A stretch of DNA of 64,000 nucleotides. It comes from RYN-230 sp963770535. GTDB taxonomy: Bacteria > Actinomycetota > Actinomycetes > Streptosporangiales > Streptosporangiaceae. The stretch covers positions 2,914,001 to 2,978,000 of the forward strand of contig CAVYPZ010000003.1 of assembly GCA_963770535.1 (NCBI GenBank). The letters run 5' to 3'. This document shows, piece by piece, positions 8,042 through 17,387 of this stretch (within the stretch, counting starts at the first letter, position 1; each line of letters begins with the position of its first letter). Under the pieces are notes generated by a model. It searched no databases. It was given only the letters and a program-made list of their open reading frames with translations, and was not told the DNA's origin. The translations under genes were made by a program, and so were the position numbers.

Positions 8042-10195
8042 TTAAGACTCCTCGATAGCGCGGGTGACCTGCTCGGTGGTGAGGGGGAGATCGCGGACCC
8101 GGACGCCGACCGCGTCCGCCACCGCGTTGCCGATCGCGCCCGCGACAGGGCCCTGGGCCAGCTCGCCGGCACCGGTCTCAGGCTCGCCGGGCGCGGCCAC
8201 GATCCGCACGGCCACCTCGGGCACCTCGGTGAACCGCAGGATCGGATAGCTGTCCCAGGTCACCGACGTGATCCGGGTCCGGTCGAAGCGGACCCGCTCG
8301 CGCAGCGCCCAGCTCGCGCTCTGGATCGCCCCGCCCTCGACCTGGTTGATCACGCCGTCAGGGTTGATGACCCGGCCCACGTCCACGGCCAGCCACAGCC
8401 GGCGCAGGCTGATGCTGGTGTCCGCGGCCACCTCCGCCACCGCCGCGCAGTACCCGGCGGTGCCCTTATAGCGGGCGAAAGCCAGCCCGAGCCCGGTTCC
8501 CCCGGCGCCGCGGCCCTCACCACGGGCACCGCCCGGACGGGACCGGTCCCAGCCGGACATGCCCGCGGCCTCCTCGATGACCCGCCGGGCCCGCGGGTCA
8601 GCCAGGTGCGCGAGCCGGAACTCCACCGGATCCGCGCCGGCCGCCTGGGCCAGCTCGTCCATGAACGACTCGATCGCGAACACGTTGAGGAAGGCCCCCA
8701 GGGAGCGCAGCGACGAGGTCCGCAGCGGCATGGTGAGCAGCCGGTGCCTCGTCACCTCAACGTCGGGGATGTCGTACGCCGGAACCGCGTTCCGGGTGGC
8801 GCCCATCGCCCCGCTGGGCACCCCGTCGGGGGCGGCGCTGATCGGCGTGCCTCCCGCGGCGTGGGACAGGGCGAGCAGCCGTGGCTCGCCGCCGGTGCCT
8901 GGCCGGCCCACGAACCCGTTGCTCCACACGTCCTGCCGCCAGGTCCGGATCCGGCCTGCGGAGTCCAGGCCCGCCGACAGGCGCGCCAGCATCGCGGGTC
9001 CGAAGGGCCCCCAGCTGAGCTCGTCCGGCCGGGACCACAGCACCCGCACCGGGCGGCCGGGTACCGCGCGGGCCAGCAGCACCGCGTCGGCGGCGGCGTC
9101 GTCCGAGGCATTGTGCCCGTACACCCCGGCTCCCTCCACGTGCCGCACGGTCACCCGGGCGGGATCCAGGCCCAGCCCGGCGGCCAGCGCCCCGCGGAGC
9201 GGGAACGGGCCCTGGCTGTGCGTCCACACGCCGACCTGGCCGTCGTCCCCCCAGCAGGCGATCGCGCAGCTGGGAGCCATCGAGCCGTGCGCGAGGAACG
9301 GCCGCGTGTACTCCGCGGCGCAGGACAGGCTCACCTGGGCCGCCGCCCCGGGGTCGGGGTGCCGCAGCACCGGCTGGTCCTCGGTGGGCTGGGACAGCAG
9401 GAAGCCCTTCAGGTCGTCCTCATCCGGCAGCGACTCCCGCACCGTCCAGCGGGCCGCCTGCGCCAGCCGGCCCGCCGCGGTCACCGCGATCCGGTCGGAC
9501 TCGGCGATCACGCCCAGGAAAGAGCCGTCACGCACCTGCGCGACGACCCCCGCGGGCAGGTCCGCCCCGGCCACGCGGTCCAGCATGGCCGCCGGGGCCG
9601 GGGGCCGGATCACCCGTCCGAACAGCATGCCCGGCAAGACCAGGTCGTGCAGGAACCGGGGCCGCCCGGTCGCCTTGTCCGGCAGGTCGATCCGGGGCGC
9701 GCTCCGGCCGGCGACCGACCACTGGGCCGGGGGCTTGGCGGACGCGTCCAGCTGCGCGGCCCGGTCAAGGAGGGCGCTCCCGTCCAGGGACCAGTAGCCG
9801 AGCCCCGCCTGGCCAGCGCCGGCGCGGGCCACCCCCCGCTCGACCCGCAGGCCGTCCGCGGCCGCCCCGAGCTTGGAGGCCGCCTCGGCCAGGAACGCCG
9901 CGCGGACCTGCGCGCAGACCTGGCGCAGCGCCCCGCCGCAATCCTGGATGGACCGGCTGCCCGAGGTGACCCCCTCATCGGGGCTGCTGGCGGTGCTCAC
10001 CCCGGCCACCCGGACCTGATCCAGCCCGACGTCGAGTTCCTCGGCCGCGATCTGCGCCAGCGCCGTCCACACTCCCTGGCCGTACTCGACCTTCCCGGGC
10101 CGGATCGTGACGAGGCCGCCCACGCTGAAATCCACCCACTCGCGCGGCAGCGGGTTGGCGGCCAGGCTTGGCGAGGGTGCCGGGGGACTGCTCAA
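8042..10195 (-). CDS. Molybdopterin-binding subunit of a xanthine-oxidase family hydroxylase
   Basis: This 717-aa large subunit of a molybdenum hydroxylase resembles the isoquinoline 1-oxidoreductase and aldehyde-oxidase groups, which hydroxylate N-heterocycles or aldehydes with water-derived oxygen. Visible are VRIVTIRPGKVEYGQG-like cofactor segments (as VTIRPGKVEYGQG), GHNASDDAAADAV and SGAMGATRNAVPAYDIPDVE, and the C-terminal VDVGRVINPDGVINQVEGG. The best start is TTG at 10195. The sequence AGGAGGAGG precedes it by about five bases, and TTGA overlaps the stop of the 2Fe-2S subunit. The ATG at 10213 lacks a ribosome site. No FAD subunit is adjacent, so it is a two-subunit type. Confidence 0.85.
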   Translation of the reverse strand: MSSPPAPSPSLAANPLPREWVDFSVGGLVTIRPGKVEYGQGVWTALAQIAAEELDVGLDQVRVAGVSTASSPDEGVTSGSRSIQDCGGALRQVCAQVRAAFLAEAASKLGAAADGLRVERGVARAGAGQAGLGYWSLDGSALLDRAAQLDASAKPPAQWSVAGRSAPRIDLPDKATGRPRFLHDLVLPGMLFGRVIRPPAPAAMLDRVAGADLPAGVVAQVRDGSFLGVIAESDRIAVTAAGRLAQAARWTVRESLPDEDDLKGFLLSQPTEDQPVLRHPDPGAAAQVSLSCAAEYTRPFLAHGSMAPSCAIACWGDDGQVGVWTHSQGPFPLRGALAAGLGLDPARVTVRHVEGAGVYGHNASDDAAADAVLLARAVPGRPVRVLWSRPDELSWGPFGPAMLARLSAGLDSAGRIRTWRQDVWSNGFVGRPGTGGEPRLLALSHAAGGTPISAAPDGVPSGAMGATRNAVPAYDIPDVEVTRHRLLTMPLRTSSLRSLGAFLNVFAIESFMDELAQAAGADPVEFRLAHLADPRARRVIEEAAGMSGWDRSRPGGARGEGRGAGGTGLGLAFARYKGTAGYCAAVAEVAADTSISLRRLWLAVDVGRVINPDGVINQVEGGAIQSASWALRERVRFDRTRITSVTWDSYPILRFTEVPEVAVRIVAAPGEPETGAGELAQGPVAGAIGNAVADAVGVRVRDLPLTTEQVTRAIEES

Positions 10196-10749
10196 CGGGC
10201 CTCCTCCTGCCATCCGGCCGTGCTGTCCCGGCCCGTGCTGTCCCCGCCCGTGGTGTCCCGGCCCGTGGTGTCCCGGCCCGTGGTGTCCCGGGCGGCGGCG
10301 CGGAGCACGGCCCGGACGATCCGCTGGTGCGATCCGCAGCGGCACAGGTTGCCGTCCAGCGCCGTGCGCACCTCAGCCGCGGTCGGCGCGGGGTTCGCCC
10401 GCAGCAGGGCCACCGCGCTCATGATCACTCCTGAGGTGCAGTAACCGCACTGGGCTGCCTGCTCGTCCACCACCGCCTGCTGGACCGGGTGCACGGCGCC
10501 GTCATGCATCAGCCCCTCCACCGTGGTGATGTCCTGGCCCTCGGCCGCCCAGGCCGGGAAGTCGCAGGAGGACCGGGCCCGGCCGCCGACGAGCACGAAG
10601 CAGGCACCGCACAAGCCGACGCCGCAGCCGAACCTCGGCCCGGACAGCCCCAGGTCCTGCCGCAGCACATCGAGCAGCGGGGTATCCGGCTCGCACCGGA
10701 TGGCCCGCTCCGTGCCGTTGACCGTCGCCCGGATATTGACTGCGCCCAT
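10192..10749 (-). CDS. 2Fe-2S subunit of the molybdenum hydroxylase, with repetitive tail
   Basis: This 185-aa small subunit transfers electrons from the molybdenum site. The plant-type ferredoxin motif GCGVGLCGACFV holds the first cluster. The second cluster is in CGYCTSGVIM plus LCRCGSHQR. The conserved protein ends near residue 160 and is followed by a tail of Thr-Gly-Arg-Asp repeats encoded by 15-bp tandem repeats (10216-10290). ATG 10749 is chosen because MGAVNIRATVNG matches the family N-terminus. The gene is the first of the operon, divergent from the alpha/beta hydrolase at 10819. Confidence 0.88.
   Translation of the reverse strand: MGAVNIRATVNGTERAIRCEPDTPLLDVLRQDLGLSGPRFGCGVGLCGACFVLVGGRARSSCDFPAWAAEGQDITTVEGLMHDGAVHPVQQAVVDEQAAQCGYCTSGVIMSAVALLRANPAPTAAEVRTALDGNLCRCGSHQRIVRAVLRAAARDTTGRDTTGRDTTGGDSTGRDSTAGWQEEAR
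10216..10290. repeat. 15-bp tandem repeat, five copies
   Basis: Five consecutive units of the type GCCCGTGGTGTCCCG occupy this stretch. The last three are identical and the first two differ by a G/C change. They encode the TGRD(S/T) tail of the 2Fe-2S subunit on the minus strand and lie just before the ribosome site of the large subunit. The 15-bp period keeps the reading frame, so copy number can change without breaking the gene. Confidence 0.85.
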
Positions 10750-10818
10750 GGGCACAGAGTATGCATTCGTTTGCAGCGATGCGGGTAGTGCCACGCAGCC
10801 AGGCCGGGGAGGCAGTCG

Positions 10819-12024
10819 GTGGACGAACGGGTGGCGATGGCGATCTCCCACTGGTCGCCGAGGTTCACCGCCAACGGTGTCACCGCCGGGGACTTCGAGC
10901 GGATCACCGGCCATCTGGAGCGGTGGGAGGACTGGTGCGCCGCCTGGAGCGAGGTGGGCGCCGAGCACGAGCAGCTCGGCCGGGACGCGCTGGCGGCGGG
11001 ACGGGAGATGTCCGCGGGGGCGCACCTGTCCCAGGCGGCGGTCTACTACCACTTCGCCAAATTCCTGTTCACTGACGACCTGGGCCAGATGCGCACCGCG
11101 CACCTGGCCGCGGTGCGCTGCCTCACCGACGCGCTGCCCTTCCTCGACCCGCCGGGACGGCGGATCGAGATCCCGTTCGACGGCGCGCGCCTGGTGGGCG
11201 TGCTGCGGGAGCCTGCCGGGGACGGCCCGCACCCGGTGGTGGTCATGATCCCGGGGCTGGACTCGGCGAAGGAGGAGCTGCGCAGCACGGAGGAGCTGTT
11301 CCTGGCCCGCGGCCTGGCCACGTTCAGCGTGGACGGGCCGGGGCAGGGTGAGGCCGAGTACGACCTGGCGATCCGCGGCGACTGGGAAGTGCCCGGGGCG
11401 GCGATCATCGACCGGCTGAGCACCGAGCCCGCCCTGGACGGGGACCGGGTCGCGGTCTGGGGCGTGAGCCTGGGCGGGTACTACGCGCCGCGGGTGGCCA
11501 GCGGCGATGACCGGGTGCGGGCCTGCGTGGCCCTGGCCGGCCCGTACAACTTCGCCGATCAGTGGGACAGCCTGCCCATCCTCACCCGGGAGGCGTTCCG
11601 GGTCAGGTCCAAGTCACCCGACATGGACAGCGCGCGGGCCGTGGCCGGCCAGCTCAGCCTGGAGGGCCGGGCGAAGCTCATCCGCTGCCCGCTGCTGGTG
11701 GTGATGGGCAAGCTGGACCGGCTGATCCCGTGGACCCAGGCGGCCCGGCTCGCCGGGGAGGCCGGCGGCCCCGCGGAGCTGCTGCTGCTGGAGAAGGGCA
11801 ACCATGGCTGCGCCAACCTGTCGCCGTTCCACCGCTACCTGACCGCCGACTGGGTCGCCGCGCGGCTCGGCGGGCGCACCACCGCGGGCGGCGGGATAAC
11901 CCCCGGCGGGTGCTGGCCGTCGCGCGCTTCCCCGGCGCCTGGCCGGGGCCGGGGATCTGGTGCCCCGCCGGCACCCGGGCGGGCCGGGCCACGGGGCGAA
12001 CCGGGACCTGCCGGCAGATTGTAG
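10819..12024 (+). CDS. Alpha/beta hydrolase, dihydropseudooxynicotine-hydrolase/FrsA-like
   Basis: The protein has about 400 aa: an alpha-helical N-terminal cap of about 130 residues, then an alpha/beta hydrolase domain. The nucleophile elbow is GVSLGG, with Ser217, after the oxyanion segment MIPGLDSAKEE. The catalytic His is in KGNHGCAN (His329). This arrangement matches the 2,6-dihydroxypseudooxynicotine hydrolase-like family, which cleaves C-C or ester bonds in heterocycle catabolism. It is divergent from a molybdenum hydroxylase of the type that attacks N-heterocycles, which makes a shared catabolic role plausible. GTG 10819 has GGGGAGG at six bases. The last ~30 residues look non-conserved. 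Confidence 0.8.
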   Translation: MDERVAMAISHWSPRFTANGVTAGDFERITGHLERWEDWCAAWSEVGAEHEQLGRDALAAGREMSAGAHLSQAAVYYHFAKFLFTDDLGQMRTAHLAAVRCLTDALPFLDPPGRRIEIPFDGARLVGVLREPAGDGPHPVVVMIPGLDSAKEELRSTEELFLARGLATFSVDGPGQGEAEYDLAIRGDWEVPGAAIIDRLSTEPALDGDRVAVWGVSLGGYYAPRVASGDDRVRACVALAGPYNFADQWDSLPILTREAFRVRSKSPDMDSARAVAGQLSLEGRAKLIRCPLLVVMGKLDRLIPWTQAARLAGEAGGPAELLLLEKGNHGCANLSPFHRYLTADWVAARLGGRTTAGGGITPGGCWPSRASPAPGRGRGSGAPPAPGRAGPRGEPGPAGRL

Positions 12025-12175
12025 ATCTTTTAGGGACTTTTGGCCCTGCGGGAGACGGCCTGCCCGTGGGCACCATGAACCAGTGTCCGGAGGAGGGCGT
12101 ACCGAGCCAGACTGGCCCGCGGAGCGTGCGTTGCGCTCTGTTGACGGGCCGGGGCGGGCCCGTCCCGGCGCCGAC

Positions 12176-14395
12176 GTGGCCATCGAGTCCAAGCTGCACG
12201 CCCCCGGCATCCGCAGGGAGTGGGTTGAGCGGCCCCGGCTGGTGGAGGAGCTGGCGGCGGCGTCCTCGGCCAAGCTGGTCCTGGTGGATGCGCCGGCGGG
12301 CTTCGGCAAGACCACCCTCGTGGCCCAGTGGCGCTCCAGCGCGGTCGAGCGCAGGAAATTCGCGTGGGTCTCCCTCGACAGCGGGGACGACGATCCCGGC
12401 CGGCTGTGGTGGCATGTCGTGTCCGCGCTGGAGCGGGCCTGCCCGGAGCTTGACGCGCGGGACCTCCTGCGGGCACTGCGCACGCAGGCACCGCACATCA
12501 CCCGCGACGTGATCCCCGGCCTGGTCAACCGGCTGGCCGGGCTCCGGGCCCCGGCCGTCCTGGTCCTGGACGACTATCACATGATCAGGGAACGTGCCTG
12601 CCATGACCAGATGGCATCCCTGCTGGCCCACTTGCCGCCCCGTCTCCAGCTGGTGCTCATCACCCGGGCCGACCCGCGGCTGCCGCTCGCGCGGCTGCGG
12701 ACCACCGGCGAGATGGTCGAGATCAGGATGCCCGAGCTGCGCTTCACGCCGCTGCAGGCCGCGGCGCTGGTCCGCGCCGTCTCCGGCGCCGAGCTCACCG
12801 CGGCGGACCTGGCCGACCTCGTCGAGCGGACCGAGGGCTGGCCGGCGGGCATCTACCTGGCGGCGCTGTCGCTGCGCGGGCACCCCGAACCGGGCACCTT
12901 CGTCCGGCAGTTCACGGGCAACCACCGCTTCGTCGTGGACTTCCTGGCCGAGGAGGTCCTCGGCCGCCAGCCGGCCGAGATCCGGCAGTTCCTGGCCCGG
13001 ACGGCGATCCTCGACCGGTTCTGCGCACCGCTGTGCGATGCCGTGGCCGGGTCCGGCAACGCCGCCGACATCCTCGACCTCCTGGAACGGGAAAACCTCT
13101 TCGTCGTCCCGCTGGACGACACACGGTGCTGGTACCGCTACCATCACCTGTTCGCGCAGGTGCTCACCAGCCAGCTGGCCAGGGACGAGCCCGGCATCGT
13201 GCCCGCGCTGCACCAGCGGGCGAGCGCCTGGTACACGGCCTCGGGATGGGTCGACGAGGCGATCGCCCATATCCTCGCCGCCGGTGACATCCCCCGCTCC
13301 GTGGATCTCATCGCGCGGAACTGGCACGCCTACGTGAGCGTGGGCCGCGCCGGCACGATCCGGGCCTGGATGCGGCTGTTCACCGACGACCAGATCGCCG
13401 CGTACCCGCTGGCCGCGCACTGCGCCGCCTGGGCCGCGGCCCTGTCCGGCGAGCCGGATTCCCTGAACCGCTGGCTCACGGTCATCGAGACCTCCCGCTA
13501 CGCCGGGCCGATGCCCGACGGCCTGGTGTCGCTGGAGTCCTCCGCCGCCCTGCTCCGCGGCGTCTACGGGTTCGACGGCCTCCCCGTGATGCGCGAGTCC
13601 GCCCGGCAGGCCACCCGGCTGGAGACCGACCCGGGATCGCCGTGGTACACCCTGGCCCGGGCGGCCTACGGCTTCAGCCTGTACCTGTCGGGAGACCTGG
13701 AGGCAGCAGAGGCAGTACTCGAGGACGCGGCACGCAGCGAGGCCTGCGCCACGGTGATCGGCATCCTGGCCCTGTCCACCCTCTCCCTCATCGCCGCCGG
13801 GCGGGGAGACATCACCCGCGCCGGGGACCTGGCTGACACGGCCCGCGGCCTGGCCACCCGGGACGATCTCAGTGAGGCGCCGCAAGCGTCGCTCGCCTAC
13901 GCGGCCACCGGGCGGGTGCGGGCCGCCCAGGGCCGGCTTCCCGAGGCGCGGGCCGAATTCGAGCACGCGGTCTGGTCCCGGCGGCGCAAGCCGGGGATGA
14001 GTCCCTGGGCCACCCTGGAGGGCATGCTGGGGCTGGCCCAGGTCCTGCTCGACCTGGGGGAGAACGCGGAGGCGGGCAAGCTGATCGGCGAAGGCCAGAA
14101 CGTGCTGGCCGAGTTCCCCGGCGGCGTGGACGTCCTCCAGGCCCGGCTGGATGGTCTCCGGCGGCAGCTCACGGCCCGGCCCCGGGTGGCGGCCTCCGCG
14201 GGGGACACGCTCACCGAGCGGGAGATGGCGGTGCTGCGCCTGCTGCGCGGAAGCCTGTCCCTGCGGGAGATCAGCCAGGAACTGTACGTGTCACCGAACA
14301 CGGTGAAGACCCACGCCCAGGCGATCTACCGCAAGCTGGGGGTATCCAGCCGGCATGATGCCGTGCTGCGCGGGCGCGACGCCGGGGTGCTGTGA
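12176..14395 (+). CDS. LAL-type (MalT-like) LuxR-family ATP-dependent transcription regulator
   Basis: This large STAND-type regulator begins ESKLHAPGIRREWVERPRL. Its Walker A is VDAPAGFGKTTL and the Walker B-like VLVLDDYHMI follows, then a winged-helix and TPR-like region and a C-terminal LuxR DNA-binding helix-turn-helix (LTEREMAVLRLL through YVSPNTVKTHAQAIYRKLGV). Such proteins sense a ligand with the TPR-like domain and activate transcription. I placed the start at GTG 12176, which gives the usual family N-terminus (~739 aa). TTG 12131 and GTG 12083 are possible alternatives. It is convergent with a second LAL at 14450, and the two share a hairpin between their stops. Confidence 0.85.
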   Translation: MAIESKLHAPGIRREWVERPRLVEELAAASSAKLVLVDAPAGFGKTTLVAQWRSSAVERRKFAWVSLDSGDDDPGRLWWHVVSALERACPELDARDLLRALRTQAPHITRDVIPGLVNRLAGLRAPAVLVLDDYHMIRERACHDQMASLLAHLPPRLQLVLITRADPRLPLARLRTTGEMVEIRMPELRFTPLQAAALVRAVSGAELTAADLADLVERTEGWPAGIYLAALSLRGHPEPGTFVRQFTGNHRFVVDFLAEEVLGRQPAEIRQFLARTAILDRFCAPLCDAVAGSGNAADILDLLERENLFVVPLDDTRCWYRYHHLFAQVLTSQLARDEPGIVPALHQRASAWYTASGWVDEAIAHILAAGDIPRSVDLIARNWHAYVSVGRAGTIRAWMRLFTDDQIAAYPLAAHCAAWAAALSGEPDSLNRWLTVIETSRYAGPMPDGLVSLESSAALLRGVYGFDGLPVMRESARQATRLETDPGSPWYTLARAAYGFSLYLSGDLEAAEAVLEDAARSEACATVIGILALSTLSLIAAGRGDITRAGDLADTARGLATRDDLSEAPQASLAYAATGRVRAAQGRLPEARAEFEHAVWSRRRKPGMSPWATLEGMLGLAQVLLDLGENAEAGKLIGEGQNVLAEFPGGVDVLQARLDGLRRQLTARPRVAASAGDTLTEREMAVLRLLRGSLSLREISQELYVSPNTVKTHAQAIYRKLGVSSRHDAVLRGRDAGVL

Positions 14396-14410
14396 GGCGC
14401 CGGGCGCCTC
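14394..14410. terminator. Hairpin between two convergent LAL regulator genes
   Basis: GAGGCGC (14394-14400) pairs perfectly with GCGCCTC (14404-14410) around a CGG loop, overlapping the stop of the plus-strand regulator. It sits between two convergent genes and can act on both transcripts. Confidence 0.5.
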
Positions 14411-14449
14411 GCCGTTCACGGTGAGGGCCGCCCGCCCCCGGGCGCGGGC

Positions 14450-17134
14450 CTAAACCAGGTGGAGCTGCCGGGCGCGCCGGACCGCCTCCCTGCGGTGCGC
14501 CGCGGCCAGCTTGCGGTAGATGCTCTTGAGGTGTGTCTTGACCGTGTTCACCGAGATGTACATCGCGGCGGCGATCTCCGCGGTGCTCATCATCTCCGAC
14601 ATGTACCGGACCACCTCACGCTCACGCTCACTGAGCTGTTCCACGATCAGCGGCGCGTCATCGCCCGGCGGCGGCACCGGGACCGGGCGGGAACCGATAA
14701 CATCCGGCTCGAGCAGGGGCCGGTACGTCCGGGCCAGGCCCTGATCGCGCCGGAGCGCCGGCCGGATCCAGGCCCGTTCGGCGAGGAAGGGCAGCCGCAG
14801 TTGCTCGGCACTGGCCAGGCGCAGCGCCTCCTCCAGTGAGCGGTGACCCCTGGCGCGGTCCTCGGCCCGGTAGCTCAGCCGGGCATCGGCGAGGCATGCT
14901 TGCACCCGGGCGTAGTCGGAGGCAGCGGCCCCGCCGCCGCCGTTGGTGGCCAGGGCGCGCCTGGCCGCCTGCGGATCCCCCCCGGCCAGCCAGGCGTGCG
15001 CCAGCGCCACCGCCGCGTCGAGGTTCGACTCCGGGGCAGCGCTTTCTGCCGCGTCGACCGCGGCCTGGGCAGCTCCCTCCGCCGCGCAGGTGGCCGACTC
15101 GAGGAGAACCATCCGGTGCTCGACCCAGCCGGGAAGCGGCACACCGGGCCCGGCCCGGCCGAGCATGCTGCGCGCTGGCCCGGCATGGCCGTCGGCCAGC
15201 GCGTGACGCACGGCGACCTCATGAGCCAGGGCGTCCACCAGCGGATCCGGCCGGAGCCGCAGGGCACCGACCCCGGTCTTGAGGTGGCGGCGGGCCTCGC
15301 CCAGTTCACCACGGTCCAGGCAGACGCACGCCAGGGCCACCGCCGCCGCGGCGCCCGGCTGGCCGGCGAGCGCCTCATCGGCCAGCCCGCGCGCGCGGGT
15401 CAGGTGGCCGAGCAGTACTTCCGCCAGCGCGAGATCGCCGAGGCAGCCGAGCCGCTCATGGGTGGCCTCCGCGGCCGTGACCTCACTGGCCGCCCCGAGG
15501 ATCCCGGCGGCCCGGCCGAAGTCACCGGCCCAGAGGGCCGCCCGGCCCCGCGCGGCCAGCACGTCAAGCCGCACCCCCGGATGGCGGCCGAGCTCAGGCC
15601 CGGGGATGTCGTGCAGCAGCTGCTCCGCCCGGGCCGCGGCGGCCGCCGCCGATGCGTGGTCCCCGGCGCGGCGGGATACGGCGGCACGGACCAGGGCCGC
15701 GGCCAGCCGGGCCGCGATGTCCCCGCCCGCGGGCCGGTGCTCCAGGATGGCCTCTGCCTCACTGAGCGCGGTGCCCCCGGGATGGCCGGCGCTGGCAGCC
15801 AGCTCGATCGCGGCCGCGACGAGCAGGACCTCGGGCCCGGCCCCGGGCACCGCGGGCGGCAGGTGCCGGAACGCGTCTGCCAGCGGCTGCGCCCCCCGCG
15901 GGTCGGTGAGCTGGCCGATCGCCAGGTCCTCGACGACCATCCGCGCGGCCAGCCCCCAGTCACCCGACTCGGCCGCGTGGCTGACCGCCTCGCCGAGCGA
16001 TCCCTGGCGCCAGTACCACTGGGCGGCCCGCCGGTGCAGTTCCGGGACCTGGCCCGGGTTCTCGCGGCGGAGCTTCAGGCGCAAGACCGAGCCGAACAGG
16101 GCGTGATAGCGGTAGACGCCGGGCCCGGCGGCGCTGACGAACGCGTTCCGGCGGGCGAGTTCCGGCAGGGCCCCTGCGGCGTCCTCGCGGCCGGTGAGCT
16201 CGTTAGCGGCATCGGCGCTGACCCGGGACAGGATGCTGGTGCGCAGCAGGAGGTCCCGCACCGGCGGGGGCTGGGCGTCGAGGACCTCGTCCACCAGGTA
16301 GCCGGTGATGGAGCTGTCCTCGGCCGCGAACCCCTTGATGAATTGCGCCGGGTCGGGATGCTCCTCCAGCGAGATCGCGGCCAGGCGCAGGCCCGCCGCC
16401 CAGCCCTCAGCCCGCCGGGTCAGGGACTCCACGGCTGGGTCCGGCAGGACGACGCCGTGCTGGGCCAGCAGCAGCGTGGTCTCGGCCACGCTGAAGGCCA
16501 GGTGCCCGGCCCGGATCTCGGCGAGCTCACCGGCCGCCCGGTAGCGGTGCAGGGGGAGGAGCGGGTCCATCCGTGACCCGGCGATCAGGCGCAGGCCGGG
16601 TGCGGCATTCCTCAGCACGTACGCCAGGCCCTCCAGGGCGGCTGGCGCGGTCAGCAGGTGAAGGTCGTCCAGGATCAGGGTCACGGGCGGGTCCTGCCCG
16701 GCCAGCTCGGACGCGAGCCGGAGCAGGAAACCGTGGCCGGCCTCGTTCCCGTTGCCGCTGTTCCCGCTGGCTGCGGCGGGGGACAGGGGGGTGACCGGGA
16801 CGCCGGCGGCGCGCAGTGCGGCCGTCACGTAGGACCAGAACACCCCGGGCCTGTTGTCGTAGTCGTCCACCGTCATCCAGGCGCACGGGCCCGCGCCGGC
16901 CGGGGCGGACGCCCACAGCGCGATGGACATTGTCTTGCCCGCCCCGGGCGGGCCGGTCACCGTGGTCAGCGGCACGCGGGCGCTCGCGGCCATGATGTCC
17001 GCGATCCGGGGACGGGGCACAGCCCAGCCTGGCAGGCCCGGCGCGGTGATCTTGGACAAGAGGACGGGATCGCCCTCGCCGTCTGCGGGGGTGCCCCCAG
17101 CGGTCCCGGTGTGCGCGCGGGGACTGGTGAGCAT
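14450..17134 (-). CDS. LAL-type (MalT-like) LuxR-family transcription regulator
   Basis: An 894-aa regulator, close to the family's usual ~900. It has the N-terminal LLSKITAPGLPGWAVPRPRI, Walker A TGPPGAGKTMS, a Walker B-like TLILDDLHLL, a long alpha-helical TPR-like region and the C-terminal LuxR helix-turn-helix (LSEREREVVRYM through YISVNTVKTHLKSIYRKLAAAHR). ATG 17134 follows GGAGGAAGAGGG at workable spacing. The longer in-frame start at 17245 lacks one. The region upstream carries two perfect dyads (17257-17281 and 17296-17308) that may be its own or its neighbour's control sites. Confidence 0.88.
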   Translation of the reverse strand: MLTSPRAHTGTAGGTPADGEGDPVLLSKITAPGLPGWAVPRPRIADIMAASARVPLTTVTGPPGAGKTMSIALWASAPAGAGPCAWMTVDDYDNRPGVFWSYVTAALRAAGVPVTPLSPAAASGNSGNGNEAGHGFLLRLASELAGQDPPVTLILDDLHLLTAPAALEGLAYVLRNAAPGLRLIAGSRMDPLLPLHRYRAAGELAEIRAGHLAFSVAETTLLLAQHGVVLPDPAVESLTRRAEGWAAGLRLAAISLEEHPDPAQFIKGFAAEDSSITGYLVDEVLDAQPPPVRDLLLRTSILSRVSADAANELTGREDAAGALPELARRNAFVSAAGPGVYRYHALFGSVLRLKLRRENPGQVPELHRRAAQWYWRQGSLGEAVSHAAESGDWGLAARMVVEDLAIGQLTDPRGAQPLADAFRHLPPAVPGAGPEVLLVAAAIELAASAGHPGGTALSEAEAILEHRPAGGDIAARLAAALVRAAVSRRAGDHASAAAAAARAEQLLHDIPGPELGRHPGVRLDVLAARGRAALWAGDFGRAAGILGAASEVTAAEATHERLGCLGDLALAEVLLGHLTRARGLADEALAGQPGAAAAVALACVCLDRGELGEARRHLKTGVGALRLRPDPLVDALAHEVAVRHALADGHAGPARSMLGRAGPGVPLPGWVEHRMVLLESATCAAEGAAQAAVDAAESAAPESNLDAAVALAHAWLAGGDPQAARRALATNGGGGAAASDYARVQACLADARLSYRAEDRARGHRSLEEALRLASAEQLRLPFLAERAWIRPALRRDQGLARTYRPLLEPDVIGSRPVPVPPPGDDAPLIVEQLSEREREVVRYMSEMMSTAEIAAAMYISVNTVKTHLKSIYRKLAAAHRREAVRRARQLHLV

Positions 17135-17256
17135 CGGTGCACCCTCTTCCTCCGCGGGGAAGGCCCCCCCGGCCCGCCAGCCGTGCCACGGACACCGGCA
17201 GGGCTGCGCCTGGCCTGGGGCGGTGTGACTCAGCTGCTCCGACACACTTCGCGTGA

Positions 17257-17281
17257 TAGAGGTGATTTGTCATCACCTCTA
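17257..17281. promoter_or_regulatory. Perfect 10-bp inverted repeat in divergent region
   Basis: TAGAGGTGAT (17257-17266) and ATCACCTCTA (17272-17281) form a perfect dyad around TTGTC. It lies between the minus-strand LAL regulator and the small gene at 17388, in a stretch that is AT-richer than its surroundings, so an operator is more likely than a terminator. Confidence 0.5.
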
Positions 17282-17295
17282 CCCAGATCTCACCA

Positions 17296-17308
17296 GGGTG
17301 ACTCACCC
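17296..17308. promoter_or_regulatory. GGGTGA-C-TCACCC palindrome upstream of small gene
   Basis: A perfect 13-bp palindrome with 6-bp arms, 80 bases before the GTG of the small gene at 17388. A related dyad with the same arms (GGGTGA and TCACCC, spacing five) lies at 24130-24146 upstream of the paralogous gene at 24208, which suggests a common regulator. Confidence 0.45.
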
Positions 17309-17387
17309 GATTGGAGTGGGGCGCTCCGGCCGGGGGAAGCGGCAGGGTGGTAACCCGGAACTGCGCACAGACCCACGGGGAGCAACG

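Noticed and set aside
7874..10444. 856-codon plus-strand frame over the molybdenum hydroxylase
   Set aside because: The minus strand encodes the conserved subunit. The plus frame is Arg/Pro/Gly-rich shadow.
11678..13966. 762-codon minus-strand frame over the LAL regulator
   Set aside because: Antisense shadow of a protein with Walker and LuxR motifs on the plus strand.
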